Positions 33,886-42,729 of a DNA stretch of 64,000 nucleotides are shown here, in pieces. A model generated the notes under the pieces. The model saw only the letters and a list, made by a program, of their open reading frames with translations. It was not told the DNA's origin and searched no databases. Positions within the stretch are counted from its first letter, which is position 1; every line of letters starts with the position of its first letter. The DNA comes from Pseudomonas putida (GTDB lineage Bacteria; Pseudomonadota; Gammaproteobacteria; Pseudomonadales; Pseudomonadaceae): assembly GCF_003228315.1 (NCBI RefSeq), contig NZ_CP029693.1:4825501-4889500 (forward strand), read 5' to 3'. The translations under genes were made by a program, and so were the position numbers.

Positions 33886-35160
33886 TCACTCGGGTGAGTG
33901 GAAGCTCAGGCTGTAGTTCACGGCCTTGGAGCCTGGGTCGAGGATGTCCAGTGCGATGTGGATCGGTGTTTGTGGTGGCATTTCCACCATGCCTTCGAGG
34001 TCGCCATTGAGGTACTCGCCGGGCTTGAAGCGACGGCTGGCGATCAAGTGGCCGTTGAGGTCGGCAAAACGCAGTTCCAGCAGCGGGAACGGCTGGGAGA
34101 AGGGCGCTCGGTTGTAAATGATCGCATCGACCACCAGTGCGCCACTGAAATCCGGGTGGCTGCGGACCACCAGGTTGCTGCTCTTGATTTTTGCGATGTC
34201 GACCTTCGATGGCACGGTGCAACCGATTTGCGGGCACAGTTGCTGGAACCATGGGCGGTACTGGTCCTGGCGCGCCAGCTCGTCGAAGTGATAGGCGACG
34301 TACTGGCCAACCAATGCACCGGCGCCCAGCAGGATCAGGATCAGCCAGAAGAGGCGACGACCCCAGGGAGAGCGGCGTTTCTGCCAGTCCAGTTGCAGCG
34401 GGTCGTCGGTCAGGTCCTGCAAGACCTCGGCGCGAACGCCCGGCTCGTTGCGTTCGCGTCGCTTGCGCAAGGGGGCGATGGAAGTCAGGTCGTCCTCGAC
34501 GGCCTCGGTGGCAGTCGCTGAAAGGCGTTCGTGATGCGCTGGGGTGTTGAGCGGATCTTGCAGGCGAAGTTGCGGTAGCGGCGGTTCGTCGTCCAGCTCT
34601 ACGGGCTCCAGAGAGAGCGATGGCTCAGTGCGCGAGAGAATGCTGCCCGGTTCGCTCACCGGCTCGTCGGCGTCGAGATCTTCCAGTGTGTCGAGCTTGT
34701 CGAGGTCATCAAGGTCCTCGACCGCTTGTGCCCGGTCGGTCGCCGATTCGCTGAAGAGGCTGTCGGAGGCCCAGGGTTCTTCATCGGTTTCAGCGCTGTC
34801 GCGGCGCGCGCTCAGCGTGTCTTCGCGGTGCTTGCCGAACTCGGTGATCGGCTGGATCTCCCGTTGTTCGAGTCGGGCGAGTTCTTCATCCAGATCAAGA
34901 CTGTCCAGGTCCAGCTCGGTCGCGCTCCATTGCTTTTGGCTGATGGCTCGCGGCTCGGCGGGCGCCGGCGCTTCGAAATATGCCGGGGCAACAGGAGCGA
35001 CGGGCTCCTTGCCTGCCTGCTCAAGCAGTTGTTTGGCAGCGTTGAACACCTGCAGGCAGGAGCCGCAGCGAACGACGCCACGAGCCACGCTCAATTGAGC
35101 ATGGCTGACGCGGAAGCTGGTTTGGCAATGCGGGCACTGGGTGACGAAGCTGTCGGTCAT
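33886..35160 (-). CDS. Zinc-ribbon and DUF3426 membrane protein
   Basis: A 424-residue protein of unknown function. An N-terminal MJ0042-type zinc ribbon has four cysteines at about C9, C12, C32 and C35 (CPHC and CGSC). Then comes a long acidic, low-complexity middle (about 75-255, with EDLDDLDKLDTLEDLDADEP), one membrane segment near 265-285 (LFWLILILLGAGALVGQYVA) and a DUF3426 domain with LVVRSHPDFSGALVVDAII. It lies 30 bp after prmA and has a 185-bp gap to dusB. The layout, a cytoplasmic metal site linked to an extracytoplasmic domain, suggests an envelope or division role, but this is not shown. Confidence 0.9.
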   Translation of the reverse strand: MTDSFVTQCPHCQTSFRVSHAQLSVARGVVRCGSCLQVFNAAKQLLEQAGKEPVAPVAPAYFEAPAPAEPRAISQKQWSATELDLDSLDLDEELARLEQREIQPITEFGKHREDTLSARRDSAETDEEPWASDSLFSESATDRAQAVEDLDDLDKLDTLEDLDADEPVSEPGSILSRTEPSLSLEPVELDDEPPLPQLRLQDPLNTPAHHERLSATATEAVEDDLTSIAPLRKRRERNEPGVRAEVLQDLTDDPLQLDWQKRRSPWGRRLFWLILILLGAGALVGQYVAYHFDELARQDQYRPWFQQLCPQIGCTVPSKVDIAKIKSSNLVVRSHPDFSGALVVDAIIYNRAPFSQPFPLLELRFADLNGHLIASRRFKPGEYLNGDLEGMVEMPPQTPIHIALDILDPGSKAVNYSLSFHSPE

Positions 35161-35190
35161 GCGGCGATCCGGTCTATGCAGACGTTCATT

Positions 35191-36069
35191 CTAGCGCCGA
35201 CGGCCGGTAATGCGCACCCAGCCATCGCGATTGGCAATCGGATCCAGATCGAAGTCGTTGGCGTAGGCCGCTGCGACCTCGTCACCTTGCTCGGCGAGGA
35301 TGCCCGACAGGGCCAGGCGACCACCCGGCTTGACCAGGCCAGACAGTTGCGGTGCCAGGGAAACCAGCGGGCCGGCGAGAATGTTCGCCACCAGCACGTC
35401 GGCCTGAACCTGTGGCATATCCTCTGGCAGATACAGCGGGAACAGCTCTTCGGCGATGTTGTTGCGTCCGGCGTTGTCGCGGGAGGCCTCCAGGGCCTGC
35501 ACGTCGATGTCGGTGCCCACTGCGTGTTTGGCGCCGAGCAGCAGGGCGGCAATGGCGAGGATGCCCGAGCCGCAACCGAAGTCGAGGACGTTGCAGTCCT
35601 CGAGGTCCTGGCCATCGAGCCATTCCAGGCACAGGGCGGTGGTCGGGTGGGTGCCGGTGCCGAACGCCAGGCCCGGATCGAGCAGCAGGTTCACTGCATC
35701 AGGCTCGGGAGCCGCGTGCCAGCTCGGTACGATCCACAGGCGCTGGCCGAAGCGCATCGGCTGGAAACCATCCATCCAGCTGCGTTCCCAGTCCTGGTCT
35801 TCGATCACTTCGCTGTGATGCTCGGGCAGCGGGCTGCCGGTCAGCAATTCCAGATGGGCCAGTACCGGGCCGGGCTCGGTGCCGCCCTCGAACAGAGCCA
35901 GCAGGTGAGTGTGCGACCACAGTGGGGTGGTGTTGAGTTCCGGCTCGAAGATCGGCTGATCTTCGGCGTCCATGAAGGTCACCGACACGGCGCCCACTTC
36001 AAGGAAAGCGTCTTCGTAGGTTTCGGCTTGTTCTGGGCTGATGGCGAGACGGACTTGCAGCCAAGGCAT
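35191..36069 (-). CDS. prmA: Ribosomal protein L11 methyltransferase
   Basis: SAM enzyme that trimethylates lysines and the N-terminus of L11. The 292-residue protein starts MPWLQVRLAISPEQAE; the catalytic domain has GTGTHPTTALCLEWL, the SAM motif VLDFGCGSGILAIAAL and VANILAGPLVSLAP. I chose the ATG at 36069; the longer frame upstream reads through a REP element. Confidence 0.97.
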   Translation of the reverse strand: MPWLQVRLAISPEQAETYEDAFLEVGAVSVTFMDAEDQPIFEPELNTTPLWSHTHLLALFEGGTEPGPVLAHLELLTGSPLPEHHSEVIEDQDWERSWMDGFQPMRFGQRLWIVPSWHAAPEPDAVNLLLDPGLAFGTGTHPTTALCLEWLDGQDLEDCNVLDFGCGSGILAIAALLLGAKHAVGTDIDVQALEASRDNAGRNNIAEELFPLYLPEDMPQVQADVLVANILAGPLVSLAPQLSGLVKPGGRLALSGILAEQGDEVAAAYANDFDLDPIANRDGWVRITGRRR

Positions 36070-36167
36070 GGCGGGCACCTTTGAAAAATATTGATTGCAG
36101 CCTGACGGGCTGCGAGAAGCAGGCAAGTTTACGCCAGCGCGCGTAAGAAGACGACAAGGGCGATACT

Positions 36168-36261
36168 TTGTGGGGGCAAAGCTTGCTCGCGATGACGGTG
36201 GCATAGCCAGCATGGATGTGACTGACAAACCGCTATCGCGAGCAAGCTTTGCTCCCACAAA
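36168..36261. repeat. REP doublet of a variant class
   Basis: Two inward-facing units with the core GGGCAAAGCTTGCTCGCGATGA, different from the two main classes in the window, lie between the accC end and prmA start. Confidence 0.88.
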
Positions 36262-36283
36262 AGAGCGGAGGAGGGGGCATAAA

Positions 36284-36309
36284 CAACAAAGCCGCCCGAA
36301 GGCGGCCTT
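36284..36309 (-). terminator. Intrinsic terminator after accC
   Basis: On the minus strand AAGGCCGCC, a TTCG-type loop and GGCGGCTTTGTTGTTT form a compact GC-rich hairpin followed by a T-rich tract, 20 bp past the accC stop. Confidence 0.8.
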
Positions 36310-36328
36310 GTCATGTGCCGGTAGAAGC

Positions 36329-37687
36329 TTAGTGCTTCTCGCCAGCCAGCTTGTGCTCGAGGTAGTGAATGTTCACGCCCCCTTTGCAGAAGCCTTCGTC
36401 GCGGGTCAGGTCGCGGTGCAGCGGGATGTTGGTCTTGATCCCGTCGACCACGATCTCGTCCAGCGCATTGCGCATGCGCGCCATGGCTTCGTCACGGGTT
36501 GCGCCGTAGGTGATCAGCTTGCCGATCAACGAGTCGTAGTTCGGCGGAACGGCATAACCACTGTACAGGTGCGAATCGACGCGAACGCCGTTACCGCCTG
36601 GGGCGTGGAAATGCTTGACCGTGCCCGGGCTCGGCATGAAGGTTTTCGGGTCTTCGGCGTTGATCCGGCATTCCAGTGCGTGACCGCGGATGACCACGTC
36701 ATCCTGGGTGAACGACAGCTTGTTGCCGGCGGCGATGCTGAGCATCTCCTTGACGATGTCGATGCCGGTGACCATTTCCGAAACCGGGTGCTCCACCTGA
36801 ACACGGGTGTTCATTTCGATGAAGTAGAAGCGACCGTTCTCGTACAGGAACTCGAACGTGCCGGCGCCACGGTAGCCGATGTCGATGCACGCCTTGACGC
36901 AGCGAGCGAGGACTTCCTGGCGGGCATTCTCGTCGATGCCCGGTGCCGGCGCTTCTTCGAGAACCTTCTGGTGACGACGTTGCAGCGAGCAATCGCGGTC
37001 GCCCAGATGGATGGCGTTGCCCTGGCCGTCGGACAGTACCTGGACTTCGACGTGACGCGGGTTGGTCAGGAATTTTTCCAGATAGACCATCGGGTTGCCG
37101 AACGCTGCACCCGCTTCGGAGCGGGTCAGTTTCGCCGAGGCGATCAGGTCTTCTTCCTTGTGCACCACGCGCATGCCGCGACCACCGCCGCCGCCAGCGG
37201 CCTTGATGATCACCGGATAACCGACTTCACGACCGATGCGCAGAGCGGTTTCTTCGTCTTCCGGCAGCGGGCCGTCGGAACCTGGAACAGTCGGTACGCC
37301 AGCGGCGATCATCGCGTGCTTGGCCGAAACCTTGTCGCCCATCAGGCGGATGGTTTCGGCTTTCGGACCGATGAAGGCGAAGCCGGAGTTCTCGACCTGC
37401 TCGGCGAAGTCGGCGTTTTCCGCAAGGAAGCCGTAGCCTGGGTGAATGGCGGTGGCGCCGGTCACTTCAGCGGCGGCGATGATGGCCGGGATGTGCAGGT
37501 AGGATTGCGCGGCAGAAGCCGGGCCGATGCAGACGGACTCGTCTGCCAGACCCAGGTGCATCAGCTCTTTGTCGGCCTTGGAGTAAACGGCGACGGTCTT
37601 GATGCCCATCTCTTTGCAGGCACGCAGAATCCGCAGGGCGATCTCACCGCGGTTAGCGATCAGAACTTTTTCCAACTTCGCAGTCAT
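36329..37687 (-). CDS. accC: Acetyl-CoA carboxylase, biotin carboxylase subunit
   Basis: ATP-grasp enzyme that carboxylates the biotin carried by AccB in the first step of fatty acid synthesis. The 452-residue protein starts MTAKLEKVLIANRGEIALRI, with the ATP loop AAGGGGGRGMRVV, the biotin carboxylase signatures YLEKFLTNPRHVEVQVL and FIEMNTRVQVEHPVSEM. I chose the ATG at 37687. It lies 17 bp after accB. Confidence 0.98.
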   Translation of the reverse strand: MTAKLEKVLIANRGEIALRILRACKEMGIKTVAVYSKADKELMHLGLADESVCIGPASAAQSYLHIPAIIAAAEVTGATAIHPGYGFLAENADFAEQVENSGFAFIGPKAETIRLMGDKVSAKHAMIAAGVPTVPGSDGPLPEDEETALRIGREVGYPVIIKAAGGGGGRGMRVVHKEEDLIASAKLTRSEAGAAFGNPMVYLEKFLTNPRHVEVQVLSDGQGNAIHLGDRDCSLQRRHQKVLEEAPAPGIDENARQEVLARCVKACIDIGYRGAGTFEFLYENGRFYFIEMNTRVQVEHPVSEMVTGIDIVKEMLSIAAGNKLSFTQDDVVIRGHALECRINAEDPKTFMPSPGTVKHFHAPGGNGVRVDSHLYSGYAVPPNYDSLIGKLITYGATRDEAMARMRNALDEIVVDGIKTNIPLHRDLTRDEGFCKGGVNIHYLEHKLAGEKH

Positions 37688-37704
37688 CAAAGGCTCTCCG
37701 CGGT

Positions 37705-38163
37705 TCAAACGATGGTGAACAGCGGTTGGTCGAACTCAACCGGCTGGCCATCTTCAACGAGGATGGATTCGATCACACCGCTGGTTTCAGCTTCGATGTG
37801 GTTCATCATCTTCATGGCTTCGACGATGCACAGGGTGTCGCCTTTCTTCACGGTCTGGCCGACTTCAACGAAGGCTGGCGAGGTTGGCGAAGACTTGCGA
37901 TAGAAAGTACCCACCATCGGCGAACGGGCAACGGTGCCGTTCAGTGCTGGCGCGGCGGCGGCAGCAGGGGCGGCAGCGGCAGCCGGAGCGGCGGCAGGCG
38001 CGGCAGCCGGGGCAGGCATTGGAGCCGGTGCGTAGTACTGCTGAGCCGGAGTCTTGCTGTTACGGCTGATACGTACGGACTCTTCGCCTTCCTTGATCTC
38101 GAGCTCGTCGATGCCGGACTCTTCCAGCAATTCGATCAGTTTCTTAACTTTACGGATATCCAT
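37705..38163 (-). CDS. accB: Acetyl-CoA carboxylase, biotin carboxyl carrier protein
   Basis: 152-residue carrier protein. The N-terminal MDIRKVKKLIELLEESGIDELEI is followed by an Ala/Pro-rich linker (about residues 45-75) and the biotinyl domain with the biotin-accepting lysine in IVEAMKMMN. It lies 24 bp after aroQ and before accC. Confidence 0.98.
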   Translation of the reverse strand: MDIRKVKKLIELLEESGIDELEIKEGEESVRISRNSKTPAQQYYAPAPMPAPAAAPAAAPAAAAAPAAAAAPALNGTVARSPMVGTFYRKSSPTSPAFVEVGQTVKKGDTLCIVEAMKMMNHIEAETSGVIESILVEDGQPVEFDQPLFTIV

Positions 38164-38187
38164 GAATCATCAACTCCCAAGGGTCGG

Positions 38188-38643
38188 TCAGGGGCGGTTA
38201 ACTTGTTGTTCAAGTTGTTCCAGGGCGGCCTCCAGGGCCAGTCGATAACCGCTGGCGCCAAGGCCGCAGATCACTCCCACCGCTACGTCGGAGAAGTAAG
38301 AGTGATGGCGGAAAGGTTCGCGTTTGTGCACGTTGGATAAATGCACTTCGATGAATGGGATGCTCACCGCCAGCAGCGCGTCACGTAATGCGACACTTGT
38401 ATGCGTAAAAGCTGCGGGATTGATCAAAATGAAGTCCACGCCTTCGCTGCGGGCGGCATGGATGCGGTCGATCAATTCGTACTCGGCGTTGCTCTGCAGG
38501 TGCATCAGGTGATGGCCGGCTTCTCGGGCGCGGCGTTCCAGGTCCTGGTTGATCTGCGCCAGCGTCGTGGCGCCATAGGTGCCCGGTTCACGGGTGCCAA
38601 GCATGTTCAGGTTGGGTCCGTGCAGAACCAGTAGCGTCGCCAT
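38188..38643 (-). CDS. aroQ: Type II 3-dehydroquinate dehydratase
   Basis: Third enzyme of the shikimate pathway, removing water from 3-dehydroquinate; the type II enzyme is a dodecamer. The 151-residue protein has LHGPNLNMLGTREPG near the N-terminus (with the lid arginine), the ILINPAAFTHTSVALRDA region and HLSNVHKREPFRHHS with the catalytic histidine. I chose the ATG at 38643. First gene of the aroQ-accB-accC unit. Confidence 0.97.
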   Translation of the reverse strand: MATLLVLHGPNLNMLGTREPGTYGATTLAQINQDLERRAREAGHHLMHLQSNAEYELIDRIHAARSEGVDFILINPAAFTHTSVALRDALLAVSIPFIEVHLSNVHKREPFRHHSYFSDVAVGVICGLGASGYRLALEAALEQLEQQVNRP

Positions 38644-38776
38644 CGGTTGTTCCCATGAAAGTCGGTGAGCATTTGTCAGAACCCGGCGACTATGCCGCAA
38701 AGCCTTTGTGACTGTCCAGTTCTCTGCAATAGCCAGCACGATGTCCGATGTTTGCGCGAAATATGTGACCGCTTGA

Positions 38777-40519
38777 TTAAATCCGGTCATTCGCTCTGGC
38801 GACACGTTCGGCGAAGTCCCGGGCGTTGATCTCTCCGATCACCCGCACATCGACCCGTTCAATCCCGTCTTTGCCGAAAAACATCAGCGCCGGAGGGCCA
38901 AACAGTTTGTAGCGATCAAGCAATGCCCGTTGCTCGGAATTACTGGCGGTGATATCGAAACGAATCAGCCGATAACCCTTCAGACGTTCGACGACGATCG
39001 CGTCATCAAGCACCTGGTGTTCGATGACTTTGCAGCTGATGCACCAGTCGGCGTACCAGTCGAGCAGCAGCGGGGTGCCGGAGGCGCGGGCTTCGGCCAG
39101 AACCCGATCAAGGTCTTGCGGGGTGCTGACGGTTTGCCATGCGCTGGCGTCGGGTGCGGAGGTCTCGACCACGGCAGGGCGGGGCTGGCCGATGGGATTG
39201 AACGGATCGCTCTGGCCGCTGAATCCGCCATACCAGCAGGCCAGGGCATAAAACACCAGGAACATGCCGAGCAACTGGCCCAGGCGTTTTCTTGGCGGTT
39301 TGTAGACGAACTCCAGCGCCCCCATGAACAAACCCACGCCTGCGGCCAGCAGGCCGATCAGCAATAGGGTGACCTGGCCGGGCAACACCCGACCGAGCAA
39401 GCCGATCGCCAGCCCCAGCAGCAATACGCCAATCGCGTTTTTCACGTAGACCAGCCAGGGCCCGCTTTTCGGCAGCCACGCCGCGCCGCCCGTGGCCACC
39501 AGCAATAGCGGGGCGCCCATGCCCAGGCCCAGCATGAACAGCTTCAAGCCGCCGCCCAGGGCATCACCACTGGCGCTGATATACAGCAACGCACCGGCCA
39601 GGGGCGCCGAGACGCAGGGCGACACCAGCAGGCTGGATACCACGCCCAAGACTGCCGCACCCCACAGGGAACCGCCTTCGGTTCGACCGGCAATGCGGTC
39701 CAGTCGACTGCTGAACGCCTGTGGCAACTTGAGTTCGAAGACACCGAACATCGCCAGGGCAAACAAGGCGAAGAACATCGCGAACGGCACCAGCACCCAG
39801 GCCGATTGCAGGCGTGCCTGCAAATTGAGCTGCGCACCGAACAGGCCCATGAGGGCGCCGAGCAGGGCAAAACAGATCGCCATCGGCAGCACATAGGCCA
39901 GCGACAGGTTGAAACCGCGCCAGCCACCAACCTGTCCGCGCAGCACCACGCCGGAAAGGATCGGCAGCATCGGCAGCACGCACGGTGTAAAGGTCAGGCC
40001 CAGGCCCGCGAGGAAAAACAGCGCCAGTTCGCGCCAACCCCAATCATGCGCAGTGGGCGCGCCGTTGCCATCAATACTCAGGCGTTCGGTCTCCGGGGGA
40101 TAACACAGGCCTTTGTCCGCGCAGCCCTGATAGGTCACGGCGAGGGTGAACGGGCGTTGATCGGTGCGCGGCAGTTCGACGTCGAGAATGCCGTGGTAGA
40201 CCTCGACATCGCCGAAGAACTCATCGTGTTTTTGTTCGCCCTTGGGCATCTGCGCCGGGCCGAGGCTGACATCGACCGGATCGGCGCGGAACTGGAAGCG
40301 GTGGCGATAGAGGTAATAACCCTCGGTGGCGATGAAGCGCAGCTTGATCGATTGCGGCGTGCTTTCCACCAGGCTCAGTTTGAAGGCTTCGCGCACTGGC
40401 AAGAAGTCGGCGCTGTTGCTGATCGAGCCCAGGGTCGAACTGGGGCGGCTCTCCAGCAGGCCGGTGGCGGTGGCCGGCAGGGCGAGCATTAAAAGCAGCA
40501 GGCAGAGCAAGCGGCGCAT
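38777..40519 (-). CDS. dsbD: Thiol:disulfide interchange protein DsbD
   Basis: Membrane protein that passes electrons from cytoplasmic thioredoxin to periplasmic DsbC/DsbG and cytochrome c maturation. The product is 580 residues. It has a signal peptide (MRRLLCLLLLMLALPATATG), an N-terminal domain with the cysteines of CADKGLCYPP, a central eight-helix part with FTPCVLPMLPILSG and SLLVSPCVSAPLAG, and a C-terminal thioredoxin-like domain with WYADWCISCKVIE. I chose the ATG at 40519, which precedes the signal peptide; the longer frame reads through the neighbouring chemoreceptor gene and a REP element. Confidence 0.96.
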   Translation of the reverse strand: MRRLLCLLLLMLALPATATGLLESRPSSTLGSISNSADFLPVREAFKLSLVESTPQSIKLRFIATEGYYLYRHRFQFRADPVDVSLGPAQMPKGEQKHDEFFGDVEVYHGILDVELPRTDQRPFTLAVTYQGCADKGLCYPPETERLSIDGNGAPTAHDWGWRELALFFLAGLGLTFTPCVLPMLPILSGVVLRGQVGGWRGFNLSLAYVLPMAICFALLGALMGLFGAQLNLQARLQSAWVLVPFAMFFALFALAMFGVFELKLPQAFSSRLDRIAGRTEGGSLWGAAVLGVVSSLLVSPCVSAPLAGALLYISASGDALGGGLKLFMLGLGMGAPLLLVATGGAAWLPKSGPWLVYVKNAIGVLLLGLAIGLLGRVLPGQVTLLLIGLLAAGVGLFMGALEFVYKPPRKRLGQLLGMFLVFYALACWYGGFSGQSDPFNPIGQPRPAVVETSAPDASAWQTVSTPQDLDRVLAEARASGTPLLLDWYADWCISCKVIEHQVLDDAIVVERLKGYRLIRFDITASNSEQRALLDRYKLFGPPALMFFGKDGIERVDVRVIGEINARDFAERVARANDRI

Positions 40520-40582
40520 GACGGTCTCGCGTATCGGGCTTGGAGGCATGATAGTCGACAGAACATGACACCACCGCCCCCG

Positions 40583-40668
40583 TGTAGGAGCTGCCGAAGG
40601 CTGCGATCTTTTGATCTTGCCATTAAAAAACAAAATCAAAAGATCGCAGCCTTCGGCAGCTCCTACGG
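40583..40668. repeat. Long palindromic REP of a different family
   Basis: Two inward-facing copies of a unit beginning TGTAGGAGCTGCCGAAGGCT and running on to GCGATCTTTTGATC flank an A-rich centre. The sequence is unrelated to the GAGCGAGCC class except for the TGTAGGAGC edge. It lies between the dsbD start and the MCP stop. Confidence 0.9.
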
Positions 40669-40676
40669 GTAGACCG

Positions 40677-42623
40677 CTAGACGCGGAAGGCCTGAACGGC
40701 TGTATGCAATCGACCACCCAGCACCAGCAGATTCTCCCCTTGCTCACGCCCTTCGCCGATGCGCAGCAAGTTATCCCCACCCAATTGATGGATGCGCTCA
40801 CTGTGATCGCGAATCTCGCTGACCGCGCCGCTTTGCTGGGCTGTGACATCGGCAATCCGCACCGCCGTGTCGGAAATGGTCTGGATCGCCCCGACGATTT
40901 TGTCCAGCGCGCCATCAGCGGCCTGGGCCTGATTGGCGGTGGCTTCGGCGTGCTCGACCTGGGCGCGCATACCTTCGACCGATTGTCGCGCCGCGGTTTG
41001 CAGGCCGGCAATCAGGGTCTGGATTTCGGCCGTGGCACCGGCGGTGCGCAGGGCCAGTGAGCGGACTTCCTCGGCGACCACGGCAAAGCCTCGACCCATT
41101 TCCCCGGCGCGCGCCGCTTCGATGGCGGCGTTCAGCGCCAGCAGGTTGGTCTGGTCGGCAATCGAGCGGATCACCGTCAGCACGCCGCCAATGGTCGCGG
41201 ACTCTTCGGCCAGATGCTCGATCATCTGCGCGTTGCCCTGGACCTCACCCACCAGTGCATGCAGGCCGGTCAGGCTCTGGCCGATGACTTTCTGCCCGTG
41301 TTCCACCGCCAGTCCCGCATGGCGGCTGGCGTCGGCTGCCTGACTGGCATCGCCGGCGACTTGTTGGATCGTTGCTTCCAGTTCGCCCAGCGAGTCGCGG
41401 ATCATCGCCGTGTCACCAGCCTGATGCTCGGCACCGCTGTGCAGGTCATTGCTCAGTTCCGCCAGGGTCCGGCTGCTGCCCGCGACCTGTTCGGCGTTCA
41501 GGCGGATGGTCCCTACCAGGTCCACCAGATAGGCCCGCAGGCGATTGAGCGAGGCTTCGATGTCATGCAATTCGCGGTTAGTCTTGCCCAACTGGATATC
41601 CCGGCTGAAGTCGCCCTCGGCCCAGGTCGAGAGGGCGGGGGCGAGGTTGGTCAGGGTCCGCGCCAGCTTGCGTTGCAGGGTGTCGATGAGCAGGGCGATC
41701 AGCAGGATCAGGCCGATCATCACACCTTGCATCAGGCGCACCTCGCCCTGGATTTGCCCATGCTGGGCCCGCACCACCGGCTCCAGGCCGGCGATGGCCT
41801 GTTGGACATCGGCGATTTTCAAGTGGGTCGCGGCGCTCAGATCGGCGCGTTTCTGGATCTGGTCGCGGGTGCGCGCCAGTTCCGCGGGATAGCGGGTGAG
41901 CAAGCTGTTGAGCTCGCGCTTGAAGCCCACTCCGGCGTCTTCGGCTGCGGCTTTCTCGGTGTTTTCCAGGCCCATCATCGCGGCGAAATCATCGGTGTTC
42001 GATTCGCTGCTGGCGGCCACACCCAGCAATGGCAGGGCGTCCAGTTGGCTGGCCTGGGCGCGGATGTTGCCGACTTCGCGCTCGACATCGGCCGCCAGTT
42101 CACTGCGACCGCTGCTCACCAGCTTGTCCCGGGCCAGGGACAATTTGCCCAGATGCTGGGCGGCGGCGAGCAGGGGTGTCAGGTACGCCGCGTTGCCGTT
42201 GGCGTACTGGCTGAGTTGATCGAGGCTGGCGCCCAGTTCGCGCTCGGCTTGCAGCAACAGGGCTTGCGGATCGCCGGCGAGTTTGCCGGCGGCCAGCAAG
42301 TCAGTTTTGCTGAATTCGTTCAGGTTCGACAGGCTGGGGCGCAAGGTCTCGGCCAGCGCCGGTGGCAGTTCGCCGAGTTCCTTTTGCAGGTTGTCGATGG
42401 CCTGGCTGGCGCTGCTCAGGCGCAGGGCGTCGCCGCTGGCGAGGTAGTCCTCAACGTTGCGTGCCACGTCATTCTGAAACTGCTGGGACAGGCCCAGGTA
42501 ACGCTCCATTAACAGATAGGGGCGTTCGAGGGCTCTTTGCGACCACCAGAGCGTGGCGCCAAGGGCCACGCACACGGCGACTAAAAGGAGGGTGTTGAGA
42601 TTGGTCAGCAACTTCAGGCGCAT
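40677..42623 (-). CDS. Methyl-accepting chemotaxis protein
   Basis: Chemoreceptor of 648 residues. One membrane segment at about 8-28 (LLLVAVCVALGATLWW), a long periplasmic helical ligand domain (about 30-300), a second membrane segment near 302-320 (GVMIGLILLIALLIDTL), a HAMP linker (about 322-375), and the cytoplasmic signalling hairpin with the tip AIEAARAGEMGRGFAVVAEE near residue 520. At this place P. aeruginosa has PA4844 (CtpL). The ligand cannot be judged from the sequence. It lies just before gcbA, in the same orientation. Confidence 0.92.
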   Translation of the reverse strand: MRLKLLTNLNTLLLVAVCVALGATLWWSQRALERPYLLMERYLGLSQQFQNDVARNVEDYLASGDALRLSSASQAIDNLQKELGELPPALAETLRPSLSNLNEFSKTDLLAAGKLAGDPQALLLQAERELGASLDQLSQYANGNAAYLTPLLAAAQHLGKLSLARDKLVSSGRSELAADVEREVGNIRAQASQLDALPLLGVAASSESNTDDFAAMMGLENTEKAAAEDAGVGFKRELNSLLTRYPAELARTRDQIQKRADLSAATHLKIADVQQAIAGLEPVVRAQHGQIQGEVRLMQGVMIGLILLIALLIDTLQRKLARTLTNLAPALSTWAEGDFSRDIQLGKTNRELHDIEASLNRLRAYLVDLVGTIRLNAEQVAGSSRTLAELSNDLHSGAEHQAGDTAMIRDSLGELEATIQQVAGDASQAADASRHAGLAVEHGQKVIGQSLTGLHALVGEVQGNAQMIEHLAEESATIGGVLTVIRSIADQTNLLALNAAIEAARAGEMGRGFAVVAEEVRSLALRTAGATAEIQTLIAGLQTAARQSVEGMRAQVEHAEATANQAQAADGALDKIVGAIQTISDTAVRIADVTAQQSGAVSEIRDHSERIHQLGGDNLLRIGEGREQGENLLVLGGRLHTAVQAFRV

Positions 42624-42729
42624 CGCGGGACTACCAGCGGCGAAATGGTAAGCGCCTGAATTTATTGCGATTTTGTTACACGGTTATGACGGAAGGGGTC
42701 GATTTCGATGAAAAAGTGGCACTTTGCTT

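Noticed and set aside
40520..41011. N-terminal extension of the dsbD frame
   Set aside because: It reads through a REP element and the end of the chemoreceptor gene; the ATG at 40519 is followed directly by a signal peptide.
41214..42512. Long plus-strand frame opposite the chemoreceptor gene
   Set aside because: Antisense shadow; the minus strand encodes a complete MCP.
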